Positions 53,472 through 64,000 are shown, numbered from the stretch's first letter. The stretch is 64,000 nucleotides of DNA from Protopterus annectens (GCF_019279795.1 NC_056727.1:1211002577-1211066576); one strand, 5' to 3'. The notes: generated by a model not told the origin, from the letters alone. Numbers and translations are program-made.

Positions 53472-53497
53472 CAGGAACAGGCAAGCAAAAACTGAGG

Positions 53498-54748
53498 GTG
53501 ATGCTACTCAATGCTAGAAGTCTAAATCTCAAAATGTTTTCACTCGAGGCACTCCTTAAAATGGAGAACATCGATATATGTGCAGTGACTGAGACCTGGT
53601 TCAAGGCACCAGAGAGCACTCCTGCACTACCAGGCTATACCTCATACCACACTTTTCAGCCATGTAATCTGGACCAGAACACCAAAGGTGGAGGTGTGTC
53701 CATATTCATTAAGGATATCCACACCTCCAGGCTAGTTGCTCAGCATAATGCAGCCGAGGTTATCCAAGTGCAACTAACTCTGGGCAAAACAGCAATCCAA
53801 ATTGTAGCTTGCTACAGATCACCCACCATGCCCCAGGATTCCCACTCCTCTTTTCTTGATGTACTGGAAAATATTAGGGTTCAACCAAGCACCCCTATAA
53901 TGGGTGATTTCAACTACCCCACCATTAACTGGGAAAACTACTCATGTACCAACTCCTTCGCTCAACGCTTTCTGGAATTCATAAACTCCAATGCCCTGGA
54001 TCAACTTATCCACACCCCCACCAGGGTCAACAATATCCTGGATCTAGTCATTACCAATATGAATGACCGGTGTTCCACACCTGAAGTCAACGCCTCATTG
54101 GTATGCTCCGACCATAAGCTAATTACCCTAGATATCCACATCCTGCCTCCTCTCCCCATTAAGGAAACCATGGTAAAAAATGTCTCCAAAGCCAGCTTCA
54201 TGCTTCTTAAGACAGAAGTGGTGAACTTCATGACACCCGTGCAGATGGACAATACAGTTACGACTACTGAATCCTACACAATTGCACTTTATAAGCACTT
54301 ACATGAGTGCATGGATCGTGCTATCCCAAACAGAACAAAGACGCTATCCTCCAAAAAAAGGAAGCCAATCTGGTGGTCCCCTGCCATAAACAAACTGTAC
54401 AACAGAAGGAAGAAACTCTTGCAAAAGAGAGTAAAATCCCACGAGTGGAGGAGCTCCCTGGTCAGCCTCAGTAAGAAGCTGCGATCCCAGATAAAATCCT
54501 CCAAAGCTAGTTACGAAAACAAAATCGCCACTGATTCTAAAGACAATCACAAAGCATTCTATAGCTATGTCAAGAATCTTAATGGCAACACTCAGATCTG
54601 CTTTGAGTTACAGCACAATGGCACTAAATATACAGACCCAACTGATATTGCCAACATCCTGGCAGATAAGTTCAGTGCTAACTTTACCCCCCCCCCTCAC
54701 CCCCTAAAGAGCCCATCTCTATACCAGAAGAATGCAAAGTTCCTGTAA
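53498..54748 (+). pseudogene. CR1-type LINE ORF2, APE endonuclease and linker
   Basis: 416 residues, uninterrupted. LLNARSLNLKM (Asn), ICAVTETWFKAP (catalytic Glu), GGGVSIFIKDIHTSR, IVACYRSP, PIMGDFNYPTINWENY (D-x-N), LVCSDHKLITLDIH (S-D-H) are all present, so the nuclease domain looks catalytically complete. Then the linker RKPIWWSPAINKLYNRRKKLL and KDNHKAFYSYVKNLNG. It ends at a stop two codons before the RT frame resumes; the C-tract at 54688-54697 (CCCCCCCCCC) is a likely slip site. Confidence 0.88.
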
Positions 54749-54750
54749 TC

Positions 54751-55233
54751 ATGGCTGCACAGGTAAAAACAACAATCTCCAAAGCCAAGAACACAGCATC
54801 CATGGGACCAGACAACATCCCAGGCTGCGTTCTACATGAACTACAGAACAAACTGGCACCCCACCTAAGTACCATGTTCAATCATAGCCTCACCTCAGGC
54901 TTTGTGCCTGCTGAATGGCACACAGCAACGGTTATCCCACTCCACAAGGGAGGAGCCACCACAGATCCCGGGAACTACCACCCCATTAGCCTGACGAGCC
55001 TGGTCTGCAAGGCCATGGAAAGTATCATCATGGAACTTATAAACAAAGATATTGGTAATCTCCAGACTCTGGATCCCACCCAGTTCAGGTTTGTAAAAGG
55101 CAGATCATGTCTCCTAAATCTGATAGACTTCTTTGAAGCAGTCACCAAAGCCGTAGACAAAGGTAAGGTGGTTCACACAGCCTATCTAGATCTTGCCAAG
55201 GCTTTTGACACCATCCCCACTCTGGAATTATAG
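54751..55233 (+). pseudogene. CR1-type LINE RT, fingers to motif A
   Basis: 160 residues. AKNTASMGPDNIPGCVLHEL, VPAEWHTATVIPLHKGGATTDPGNYHPISL, TQFRFVKGRSCLLNL and AYLDLAKAFDTIP (motif A) where a one-base deletion after CCCC shifts the frame (TLEL-stop). No internal stop before that. Confidence 0.87.
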
Positions 55234-55310
55234 ATAAACTCACTAAACTAGGTATAAATCCCTATGTCACAAGATGGGTTGCCAACTGGCTCACTGACAG
55301 AACCCACACT

Positions 55311-55526
55311 GTGAAAGTAGCAGACTCCAAATCCGACTTCAGACCAGTGACAAGTGGAGTACCACAGGGTTCAGTCCTGGGTCCTCTCCTGTTTGGTATC
55401 TACTTCTCTGAAGTACAGGCTAACACAGAAGGTCTTTGGCTAATGAAGTTCGCAGATGACTGCAAACTAGGAGCCATAATCGAAACTCCTAATGATGTGG
55501 ACATCCTACAAAAGTGGCCTCACTGA
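55311..55526 (+). pseudogene. CR1-type LINE RT, motifs B and C
   Basis: 71 residues: VTSGVPQGSVLGPLLFGIYFSEV (motif B) and LMKFADDCKLG (motif C, FADD intact), then DVDILQKWPH where an extra T near 55515 breaks the frame. Overlaps the next segment. Confidence 0.87.
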
Positions 55527-55935
55527 GACAGATGCCTGGTGTCAAAGCCATGGCCTCAAGCTCAATGCCAAAAAGTGCATTGTCATCCCCTTTGGTAAAA
55601 ACTCTGTACCCATGAACTACAACATAGGTGGTAGTATACTTAAGACTGAAAGTGTGATAACAGACCTTGGGACACAGGTGGACAGTAGTCTCTCCTTTGA
55701 TAATCACATCGCCACATTAGTCAGGAAATCCTTCTACATGGCACACCTCATCACAAAATGTTTCTTATCCAGAAAAAAAGAGGTCATTGTTCCCCTCTAC
55801 TCATCACTCATTAGACCCATTATAGAGTACAATGCCCCTTTTGGTATGTACCTCACAAGACATCTACAACAACTGGAAAGGCCACAGAAATACCTCACAA
55901 AGAAGATTACCGGCCTCAAACAGATGCCCTCATGA
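55492..55935 (+). pseudogene. CR1-type LINE RT thumb
   Basis: 147 residues: DAWCQSHGLKLNAKKCIVIPFGKN, YNIGGSILKTESVITDLGTQVDSSLSFDNH, EVIVPLYSSLIRPIIEYNAPFGMYLTRHLQQLERPQKYLTKKITGLKQMPS. Ends at a frameshift at 55930. Very close to the 41-kb copy over this part. Confidence 0.87.
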
Positions 55936-56300
55936 ACCATCTCAAAAAACTCCAGCTTTACTCCATTGCATATCGCCTACTCAGAGGTGATCTCTGCCTA
56001 ACATACAAAGCTATGTCAAACCCAGAGCTGTTGGACATGCTCCACTTAAAGAAATCCCAATCCCTCCGAGCTACACGCTCTAGGGACCTAAACCTTGTCA
56101 CCACATTAAACAGAACATGCCGGAGGGATAGATTCCTGTCCCAGAGACTTCCCATACTCTGGAATAAACTACCTATCTATATCAAACAATGCTCCTCATT
56201 AGCACTCTTCAAGAAAAATCTTGATGATTGGATGGGAAATAGGAAATTCACCCCGGGGATCACCTCTGTGGCTCTGCTCGACAGTGGCACAGGAAAATAA
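55932..56300 (+). pseudogene. CR1-type LINE ORF2, C-terminal domain
   Basis: 122 residues: LKKLQLYSIAYRLLRGDLCLTYKAMSNPELLDML, SRDLNLVTTLNRTCRRDRFLSQRLPILWNKLPIYIKQ, FKKNLDDWMGNRKFTPGITSVALLDSGTGK and stop. This is the complete end of ORF2 for the family; the 3' tail starts just after. Confidence 0.87.
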
Positions 56301-58091
56301 TTTTCTTGGGTGGCAAAAGCCAGGGTACCTTTTTGGCTGGACTTGTATAGGCCCCAGGGCTGATAGCCTAGTACCTACCTATGAACCTATGCTGTGGGCA
56401 AACTTCCATTTATATAAAAGTAAATAAACCATATTAACAGGTTCACATTTACAAACATATATCACATATATTCTTCTATACAATACAATCAATCTAACAT
56501 TACACAAACTAGTTCCCTTCCTGCCTTCTGTTAAACCTCATTCCTCCTCTAAAACATTTTTCTGCATGCATTGTTCCCACAATTTCCATTTTTTTCAATG
56601 TCATTTGCTTCTACCCCTTTCTAAAGATCCCAGTTACTATTCTTTTGTCTTTGTTACAATATTCACTACTACAAGTACAGTTGGTTTAGACTTTGATTTC
56701 CATTTTCTAGTAAATGCTTTTTTGCAGCCAATAGAATTCAATTTAACAAGGCCTTTCTATGTCTAGGCAATTCAGATCCTGTATCCCAGCTGAAAAAAAA
56801 TTATTCCCTTAGATACACTCATTTGCTCGCCCAGTATTCCTGACAGAGTGCTCTGTAGGGAAGTTTTAAATTCTGCCAACTCATTATACTCTGAAAACGT
56901 ATGGTCCCATCTACATATTTCTTCCCCTTCACACCTCCAACATTTATCATCTACCTGAGGAAAACTTCTTTGGAGTCTACATATATAAAAGAACATATGC
57001 AAAAACTTCAAGCAAAAATCCTAAGTCTTCTGATCTCTATCGAATATTTGGGAGCCATACATATGTCCTCCCATTGTTAGTTTGTGAATTGGTTATTTAA
57101 TCTCTTTTCCCAATCTTTTCTGACATCTCGGATTGATTCCTTTAATTATCGTGCAATATTTTATATGCCCTACTAATTATCCCTTATTTAACAGCAGCTT
57201 ATGTTCTACATTCAAAAAAAAAAAAGTCTCAACCAGTGTAGGTCTTTCACTTACAATTTCTCTATCCCTTTCTCTTTGGCTGTAATCGGATAACATTCCC
57301 TGATAGGGAAAGTAATCTCTAGCCTGCAGTCCAAATGTCTTCTTGAACTCCACCTACTCTGTTACCTTCCCTTCTCTAATTATTTGTCCCCCTTACCTTG
57401 GTTCCTTTGCCAGCTTCCTCCAGCAAATTCCAACCACATCTTGCCTATTCATTGTACCCCTAATTGTAGTCATCCCTATCTGCAGAATATCTTTTCCCCA
57501 TTCCCATGTTTGCTTATTTCTTAGAATAATTTCTGCTATTGTATGAATATAATATTATGTATGACTTGTTATTCTTCTTAAGGATCTGCATCTAACATCC
57601 CACTCTTTCCTTATTCCTTTAATTTCCTCTTGCTTCATTATTATCCCTTTTCCACTTTGAATTGTATGTTTCTGCTTATGTTATGTCTAACAGACTAGAC
57701 TATATAGCCCCAAAATTTCTATTCAAATCAGGTAATCCTAACAACTTATTCTATTGGAAGAATCAACTTATCACACCTGCCTCTTGCCCTCTTCCCATCC
57801 CAGATAAAATCCTTCAACTCAGTATTCATTACTATCCACAACTTCTCCTCAGGTTGCTAAAAAAGATATCTGACCTGTGTATAAAACTTAAGGAACTAAA
57901 AACCTTTTCATTGCTTGTATCTTGCTATCCATATCCATAGGCAAGAGCTTTCAGTTTCTCAGTTGTTATATTATTTTCTGTTTAGTCTCTTCCTACACAC
58001 CTTTATCAGCCATAACCAAATCATTTTTAACCCATACTCCAAAATACTTAATTTTATCATGCCCTCATAAATATGGATATTGCTGAACCAA

Positions 58092-58670
58092 TTATTGTGT
58101 GGGTATATAGTTTACAGCTATAGCCTTTGTTGGACCTTGTCCCAGAATGTTCCACAACACCGAGATGTTCTTTTCTGTTTTTATCAAGTACAAAATAATA
58201 TCATCTGCAAATAAAGCCAGCTTTTCTCGATTAACATACCAATTACATCCTTGAATTCCCAAGCCCCTTATTTTCTTTGGCAATGGTTCTAAATATAATG
58301 CAGATAACAAAGGAGAAAGAAGACATCCCCACTTGGTTCCTCTGTTCAGACACAACTTAGAGAGGAAACCCCACGCTTTGATTTTTGCCTTCAATCCCTC
58401 ATATATCCTCCTAATTAACCTTATCATTGTGTCAGGGAATGCAAGTGCTTCTGTTTCCTTACTCATAAAATCCAAGATTACTCTGCTGACTGCTTTTGCT
58501 GCATCAAGACCCACCAACAGCAGTGGTATTTTCTTACATTCTCCTTCAATATGGATCATCATAGTTCTATTAATGTTGTTAAATGTTTGCCACCCCTCCA
58601 CAAAACCACACTGATCCATATCTATGAAATTTGGCAGCAGCTTTGCCATTATTTTAGCCATTATAAACAT
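58092..58670 (-). pseudogene. L1/Tx1-type LINE reverse transcriptase, palm
   Basis: 192 residues: IMAKIMAKLLPNFIDMDQCGFVEGWQTFNNI (fingers), PLLLVGLDAAKAVSRVILDFM (motif A, D-A-x-K-A; the usual Phe-Asp is changed to Val-Ser), FLSKLCLNRGTKWGCLLSPLLSALYLEPL (motif B, R-G-T-x-x-G-C-x-L-S-P) and KLALFADDIILYLIKTEKNI (motif C, FADD intact). The stop at NYIPTQ cuts off the thumb. Motif A substitutions alone would impair it. Confidence 0.85.
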
Positions 58671-58684
58671 GTTATAATCATGGT

Positions 58685-58915
58685 TTAAAATTGAAATGGG
58701 CCTATATATGAAGTGGTATCTGATGGGTCTTTACCATCTTTAGGTATTACAGCCACCACATCTTTTTGACAGGATGTTGGTGCTTCCCCTCCTTTTAGAA
58801 TACTGTTAAACAAAATCTTACAGATCTTTATCACTCTCTTCCATCCTAGCTTCAAAACGTCCACCAGAATACCATACATTCCTTTAGACTTTCCTGCAGA
58901 TTGGTTATACATCAC
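58685..58915 (-). pseudogene. L1/Tx1-type LINE reverse transcriptase, fingers
   Basis: 76 residues: AGKSKGMYGILVDVLKLGWKRVIKICKILFNSILKGGEAP, then VVAVIPKDGKDPSDTTSYIGPFQF, the P-K-x-G-K-D-P strip. A frameshift at 58680 separates it from the palm. Immediately upstream on this strand is the TTAA element. Confidence 0.8.
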
Positions 58916-58941
58916 AGTTTGTATATCATCTCCTCCTATGC

Positions 58942-59582
58942 TAGCTCATTACAGTCAAGAGATGCCTCCACATGCTTCTGCATTTACATCCTACTGACAC
59001 CTCTAGGAGTCAAATATTTCTTGCTCATATTTGCAATGATAATTCTAAAACCATGCTGCATACAAAGTATTAAAATATTTCATCTTAAAACTTACACAAT
59101 AGGAAACAAAACTGTGTTAATGTTCAATCTCTGTCTATGAAGGTAAAACATAGTAATTGTTGTTCATATAATTTTATTTATATTGTCATAAATGTCCTGT
59201 TTTTTCTTACTTTCTCAACTACCAAGTAGAAAATATAGAACTGCTTAACTTTATATGAAAGCTCTCAGCTGTATGAACAAAATGCTGCTGACAGTATGTT
59301 TGTAACTTGAACGGTTGCTGGGATATTGTAAATTGTTTGTAAAATATTAGAAACTTAATTGTTAATGTGTTCACTGTGACTTATAAAATCCAGCTTAAGC
59401 TCTAGAACCTAAATAATACTATCACTATAAAAATAATGTGTGGTAAAGAGTTTGTGGTTCTAGAGGTATGAACATTTGTTTGAAATTTGAGGATATAATT
59501 TCTTTGTGTCAAAAAGCTTAGGCTCTGCCCATTGGAAGTTACAGAGCAAACTTCCAGAGCTTCATTGGATGTAATGAGTTAA
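58942..59582 (+). mobile_element. TTAA-flanked non-autonomous DNA transposon, copy 4, nested in a LINE
   Basis: Left terminus CTCATTACAG preceded by CTAG (a mutated TTAA), right terminus GATGTAATGAG followed by TTAA (59579-59582). The host LINE on the minus strand reads AACAG-TTAA before the insertion; the uninterrupted homologue at about 12480 reads AACAGTTAAGACAG, so TTAA was the pre-existing target and was duplicated. The interior is collinear with copies 1-3. Clear TTAA-specific cut-and-paste element. Confidence 0.85.
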
Positions 59583-59760
59583 CTGTTAATTGTTGAGCCT
59601 CATCTACCTCTATCCATAAATAGTTCCATTTGTGCTTTATCTTCATTTCTCCTTTTCTCTGCATTTTCATAAAATTTCTGAAATATCTCTAATATCTCTA
59701 CAGGATCTCTGATTATTTTGCTTGTTATAGACTCCCTAAGTTTGGCAACAAGTAGTGTAG

Positions 59761-59955
59761 CTGGTGTAAGGCAAGATGGGCAACTTCCCTGGGGGCAAAG
59801 TGCTGCGGGTAGTCAGCCAACCCTGATCGCTGTTTAATGCAATACCAGCTTTTAAAAGCCAATATTGCATTTGCAGTCAAACCTTAGCATTGTAGCACTC
59901 TGCATGTGGTCTAAGGTCTAAACTATAGCTTAAAAGATAAAAAAAAAAAAAAAAA
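59761..59955. other. No feature recognised; A homopolymer at 59940-59955
   Basis: Includes a run of about 16 A. No homology seen. Confidence 0.4.
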
Positions 59956-59959
59956 GATT

Positions 59960-60200
59960 GTTTCTTTTTTTAACTAAAACTTGAGCTCTTTAGAGCTCTA
60001 TGCAGGTGGGATATAAACTGTAGCAATTGTTTGTTACATTTCTACCAAGCAGTTTGCTACAGTTTAAAAGGAAGAAAATTATTTTTTTTAACTAAAACAT
60101 GAGCTCTGTAGTCCTGCATACTGGTGGGGTATAAACTGTAGCAACTGTCCACTACATTTATAGCAAACAGTTTGCTAGAGTTTAAGAAGAAAGAAATTAT
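59960..60200. repeat. 118-bp imperfect tandem duplication with internal hairpins
   Basis: TAACTAAAACTTGAGCTCT at 59971 recurs at 60089. Each unit contains an inverted repeat AAACTGTAGCAA...TTTGCTACAGTTT (second unit TTTGCTAGAGTTT) with a loop of about 26 nt. Confidence 0.85.
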
Positions 60201-60529
60201 GATTATTATTATTGTTATTATTATGTTATTAAATACAGTATGTTAAAGGAGGGTTCAGAGCAGGGCAAAGAAACAGGAGGGTGGGCTGTCATGCAGCTGG
60301 CCACCTGGTTGGTGCGCCAGTAGAAAGAACATCCATTTTTTTCCCTGTTCAATAGAAGAGCTGGGGGAATGGGGTCATATATCTAACTGTAATAGGATTA
60401 TCACTTACATGTATCAGCTTATTACAGTGTAGTGCTGAGGGGGGTGAGGTGGCGCTGGTTCATAGTACCGGCTCAAGGCATTTCACCTATTGAGCCATCT
60501 ATGCTTCTGTTGGCAATTTGAGACAGTTT
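60201..60529. other. No feature recognised
   Basis: ATT-rich at 60205-60230, then mixed sequence. A stretch at 60448-60500 is faintly tRNA-like but lacks a credible pair of pol III boxes. Confidence 0.35.
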
Positions 60530-61905
60530 CAAGTAGTCTTTTTTTGGGACAAAAACTAAGGCTATAGCAATAAACTCTATTCTCACACATGAATTGCTTC
60601 AGCAATACTCATATTCATGGGGACATGATAAGTTGAAGTATTTAGGTGTATAGATTAAAACAGGTTGTATTATGGTAGCTAAGGATATGTAGGAAAAGAA
60701 AAACAAAATATAATACAAAAACAAGAAGCCAGAATCTCTTGATTACAGGTATAGATAGTAAGATACAAGCAGTGAAGGTGGTTTTAGGTTCATATACAAG
60801 TCAGGTATACTTTTCTCAACCAGTGGAGAATTTGTTAATGATAATTGAGAGTTGAAGGAATATATCTATGAGGGGAAGAGAACAAGAGTTGACTAGTATA
60901 AGTTGATTCTCCACATAGACCAAGGTGGTTTAGAATTACCTAATTTGAATGAATACTTTAGAGCTACACAGTTAAAGCTAATATATATACACTCACACAG
61001 AGGGTTATAAATCAAAGTGGAAAGGAATGATGATAAAATAAGGGGGAGTTCAAGAAATAAGGAAAGTGTAGGATTTTGAATTAGGCTATTAAGGTGAATA
61101 TCAATCACATAGAATATTATATTTATAAGGTAGAAGGTAGCAGAAAATATTCTAAAAACTAAGCTGATATAGGAATGGAGAAAAACTGAGAAAACTAGTG
61201 ATGGAAACAAGGTATCGGGTGAAAATAACTACAAAGGGAAATGTAATAGTGTGAGGCCAAGAAGAAGTTTGGGTAGCAGGTTACAGACTGCCTTTCCTAC
61301 AAGGGACTGATAACACAGTACAGACAAAGGGAAAGAGATAAGGGTGTGCTAAGTGAATGACCCATTCTGGTTGAGCATTTAGTTGAGTCAAGAACATAAG
61401 CTGCTGTTAATGGGATAACAGTATGGCATATAAAATATTGTTTAACAATCAGTTTCAAGAGGGTAGAAGATATTGGGGACTATAACTGAAGTATTGAATA
61501 TTTTAAAGGAAATAAAAGAACTGGAGTTAAGATATTTAGCAAAGGGATGGTATAATATGTGGTTGATTGGTTGATCGTGTGAAATGTGAACATTACTGGA
61601 GGTTTATGTTGATTGTGGATTGTTGAATTTATAAAAGTTGTTTTTGCATGTACTTAATATATATGTTGTATTGAAGAGAGATCAGTGTGATTCACAGTAC
61701 AATTTATTTCTGTTTTGTGGAATATAATCTGGTAGTAATGCTTGGATGATATATGTGTGTATGTAATAATAGATAGTAGTCTGATATCCTTTAGAAGTTA
61801 ATAAAGTCTGTTATTTGCATTGCACTACTTAATAAGGTTTGTAGATTGTATTGTAAAGACATATTGCCAGTAAAGGATACAAAGTGAAGACATAGTCACA
61901 GATTC
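60530..61905 (+). mobile_element. L1/Tx1-type LINE, copy 3 (C-terminal part and 3' UTR)
   Basis: Starts just after the RT active site (KTKAIAINSILTHELLQQYSY, WGHDKLKYLGV) and runs through YKLILHIDQGGLELPNLNEYFRATQLKLIYIHSH, the G-G-x-x-L-P-N-x-x-x-Y-x-x-A-x-Q-L strip of L1/Tx1 C-termini, into a 3' UTR with an AATAAA signal near 61800. Decayed by many stops. It provides the uninterrupted reference for the TIR element at 13408. Confidence 0.75.
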
Positions 61906-61913
61906 ATGTTTAG

Positions 61914-62203
61914 CATACCTCTCAACCTCTTTACACAACATTTTGGGGCAAATCCATAAATAACGGGAGGAAGCGCAGCTGAAATCTAGGACCTGTTTTA
62001 AATGTTTGACTTGGAAAGGTGCTAGAATAAGAGATTTGGTTTATCATGCTTTATCTAAAGGATATGAAGTCTGAAATTCAAATATCTCTTATTATTTACT
62101 GACTGCAGTCTTTAATGAGTGTCATAAACCACAAAGTTTACAAGTAACAGACTGCAAGATCTGTGACATTCTGCACAATCAGCGACAGTTGAGAGGTATG
62201 CAG
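61914..62203. mobile_element. TIR element of the GCATACCTCTCAAC family, full copy
   Basis: Left terminus GCATACCTCTCAAC and right terminus GTTGAGAGGTATGC are perfect inverses of 14 bp. GTTTA lies directly outside each end (allowing one base), a possible target duplication. The right half is shared with 30937-31093 and the left terminus with 13408. Non-coding, about 290 bp, MITE-like. Confidence 0.72.
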
Positions 62204-62648
62204 TTTACTGATGTGTACATGAATTTGTGTAATGCAGTGCACTGATCAGAATTGTTTAGGGGGTTAGAGTGACAGGTGTTTTGTAATTAGTTGAAATGCA
62301 ATTTTTTTAATGTTATAAATGTATAAGTATAATGCATTTACTGGTTATTTATTGTGGAAATTGTGAGGTATATAAAGATGACAATTGAATGGCTGTTACG
62401 CTTTGATTAAAGACACTATGGTGGGTTCTGCCTATCAACCTTCCACTTCAGGAAATGTTTGTAGATTTGGAAGGAATGGTGATTGTTACGTTACTGTGAA
62501 GAGTTAATGTGGAAGGGATTTTCTTCGTATCAGTGGTTGCGCATATAATTTAGAAAAGCAGAAAATGGGAAAATATATTAGTGTTGTCATTTAAAGCCTC
62601 TGAAAAAAATATCATAGTGGTACAGTTATAACTACTACAGATGGGGAA
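62204..62648. other. No feature recognised
   Basis: AT-rich spacer before the transposase relic; may include its degraded N-terminus. Confidence 0.35.
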
Positions 62649-63800
62649 GTGTTGATGAAATCAACTTTATATAATCACTTGATGATTCCTGCTGAGGTAG
62701 ATGCATTGAATTTTATCTGGGATATTAAGGAGTGGGCTGATAAGACTAAAGATAGGACTTGTGACATTGTAGACGGTGTTCTGACTAATTTGGATGAAGC
62801 TGTAGTTTTTTTGATATGCCTTCACAGAGGGCTCTCAGGCCGACCATTAACAGAGTGAAACACGAGTGGGACAAGATGGGTCACCTACATCTATTGGAGA
62901 AACTGACCTGTATGAATGCACATTGCAATATGTTTTGTTCTCCATAGATATGTCCACACTGGAATACAAATATTTATTTTATCTACCAACCAAAATTATG
63001 TGGATTTGTGTCATAGCAAAATATGGATTATTGCTAGGAAATTTCTTCTTAAAGGTATAGTCATATGTCACTCATATACTGCTCATATTGTTATTGATAA
63101 GAATGGTATGGAAAGACCTCCTATAGTTTATGGGCTTATATCAATTGTCATTGATAAGAATGGTGTTGGTTTATGGGCTTATATCATTTAGGGGATATTA
63201 ATCATATAGTATTATGTGGCATTTTGTGTTTGGATCATGTTGCCTCTATAGCAGTTATTTGCACCTCAATATGTTTTGAGTGATTTTAAGTTAGAAGCTG
63301 TTAAATAGTTTAAGATATAATGACAACGGTATGTCAGGAGATTTCTTTCCATTGTCCACAAAATCTTTGGTGGAAAGAATTTCTGGTCTTATAGAACTGT
63401 ATGATACTGATCATAAGTTTGTCATGGCATGGCATGCCTATGCTGATGTGTTTAGCATTTTTATGTACAAGATATATTCATACTGGAAAGTGAAGGCATT
63501 TTTTTCTACTAATGCTGGACCTTCTAGTCAACTCCTGTCTTTATTTTCTCCATGTTTTTAGAGTGTCTTTGAACATCACTCTGCATCATTACCTGCGATA
63601 CAGAACTTCATTGAGGGATGGCATTGACAAGTAAAATACTTCTTAGGACATCATTCTCCCAATTTGGCTGAAGTGATGTTTGCTGTTGTTAAGGAACAAT
63701 CCTCTGTTGGTGATATTCATATTTCTTTTCAGACCCAGGAGTGTTTTACACTGCATTTGTTGCTTTAGAGAGAAGGTAAAGAAAGTATGCTACATTAACG
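62649..63800 (+). pseudogene. MULE-type transposase relic
   Basis: Pieces in several plus frames follow the order of MULE-type transposases often associated with FLYWCH fingers: IPAEVDALNFIWDIKEWADKTKD...IVDGVLTNL (62690-62800), a degraded F-x-T-x-x-N-x-x-x-L-x-x-S-x-x-W strip (STNQNYVDLCHSKIWI, about 62975-63030), PPIVYGLI (about 63118), GLIELYDTDHKFVMAWHAYA (about 63385), and near the end NFIEGWH followed by LGHHSPNLAEVMFAVVKEQ (about 63610-63700), resembling the N-x-V-E-G-W-H...H-P-N-x-x-x-F-x-x-x-L-K-x-E-Q strip. Stops and frameshifts throughout. Family from memory of the pattern; moderate certainty. Confidence 0.5.
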
Positions 63801-64000
63801 AGCAAACTGATTCTTCTGATGTTTTGGAATATTTGCATTTGCTTTACTACAATTTATGAGTGTGGATTTCTCTACATAGTGGAATATTCAGTGTATTTTC
63901 CTGCTTGCTATGTCATGGATTAATTACAACATTTTCATGTATTTTTGGCAAGTAGTGACTCCATTTGTCTAGTATTTGTTGGTTGCTTTAGTTGGTTGGT
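63801..64000. other. No feature recognised
   Basis: AT-rich; possibly the 3' end of the transposon above. Confidence 0.35.

Larger units (their letters stand above)
52373..56395 (+). mobile_element. CR1-type LINE, nearly full-length
   Basis: Complete layout on plus: 5' repeats, ORF1 (52492-53471), ORF2 endonuclease (53498-54748), RT (54751-55935), C-terminal domain (55932-56300) and 3' tail ending CCTATGAACCTATG (56330-56392). Frame breaks occur at about 52800, 54748, 55215, 55520 and 55930, so it cannot encode a complete ORF2, but every domain is present. It serves as reference for the truncated relatives at 22.1, 22.5-26, 41.0 and 41.9 kb. Confidence 0.92.
56396..59760 (-). mobile_element. 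L1/Tx1-type LINE, reverse copy 2, with nested TTAA element
   Basis: Minus-strand order: linker (59760-59583), TTAA element insertion (58942-59582), RT fingers (58915-58685), RT palm (58670-58092), C-terminal region (about 57540-56690) and 3' UTR toward 56400. Aligns piecewise with the plus copy at 11.1-14.8 kb. Stops and frameshifts throughout, but RT is better kept than in copy 1. Confidence 0.85.

Overview
The window is a gene-poor stretch of a large, AT-rich, transposon-laden vertebrate genome. Evidence for this is long perfect CA/TG and TA microsatellites, V-SINE and tRNA-SINE sequences, CR1-, L2-, Rex1-, RTE- and L1/Tx1-type LINEs, Penelope-like elements (PLEs) and Tc1 DNA transposons. 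That mixture fits a lungfish or an amphibian-like genome; the sequence does not fix the species (inference). I see no host exon that I can support. Essentially every long open frame is a transposon relic or an artefact of a simple repeat.

Layout. 0-1.2 kb: reverse PLE relic (RT end plus GIY-YIG endonuclease). 1.4-2.1 kb: microsatellites. 2.2-2.9 kb: first of four copies of a non-autonomous element flanked by TTAA. 7.1-7.6 kb: short PLE piece inside a 19-bp target-site duplication. 11.1-14.8 kb: L1/Tx1-like LINE on the plus strand, itself hit by a terminal-inverted-repeat element and by a 167-bp insertion with a hammerhead-like motif. 15-15.6 kb: second TTAA element. 18.5-20.8 kb: Rex1-like LINE. 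22.5-26 kb: long reverse CR1-type LINE with an open RT frame. 27-29.8 kb: L2-like LINE whose RT is interrupted by a 25-unit, 33-bp minisatellite. 32.2-33.2 kb: fold-back PLE. 34.3-38.9 kb: reverse PLE, part of which is tandemly duplicated together with a tRNA-derived SINE. 39.5-41 kb: third TTAA element and another PLE. 41-43.6 kb: two CR1 fragments. 43.6-44.4 kb: Tc1/mariner relic. 44.4-46.7 kb: RTE-like LINE carrying a V-SINE. 50.3-51.8 kb: reverse Rex1-like LINE. 52.4-56.4 kb: nearly full-length CR1-type LINE (ORF1 with Zn-knuckle and esterase, ORF2 with APE endonuclease and RT). 56.4-59.8 kb: reverse L1/Tx1-like LINE with the fourth TTAA element nested in it. 60.5-61.9 kb: third L1/Tx1-like copy. 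61.9-62.2 kb: TIR element. 62.6-63.8 kb: probable MULE-type transposase relic.

How the pieces relate. Several insertions can be proved inside the window because a second, uninterrupted copy of the host LINE is present as an empty-site control. The CR1-type LINE and the tRNA-SINE share a 3' tail, as in LINE/SINE partnerships. PLE ends repeatedly carry a CTGANGA...GAAA-palindrome-T signature reminiscent of hammerhead ribozymes. The most unusual object is the minisatellite at 27.5-28.3 kb: its 11-codon unit is the conserved finger motif of the L2 reverse transcriptase in which it sits.
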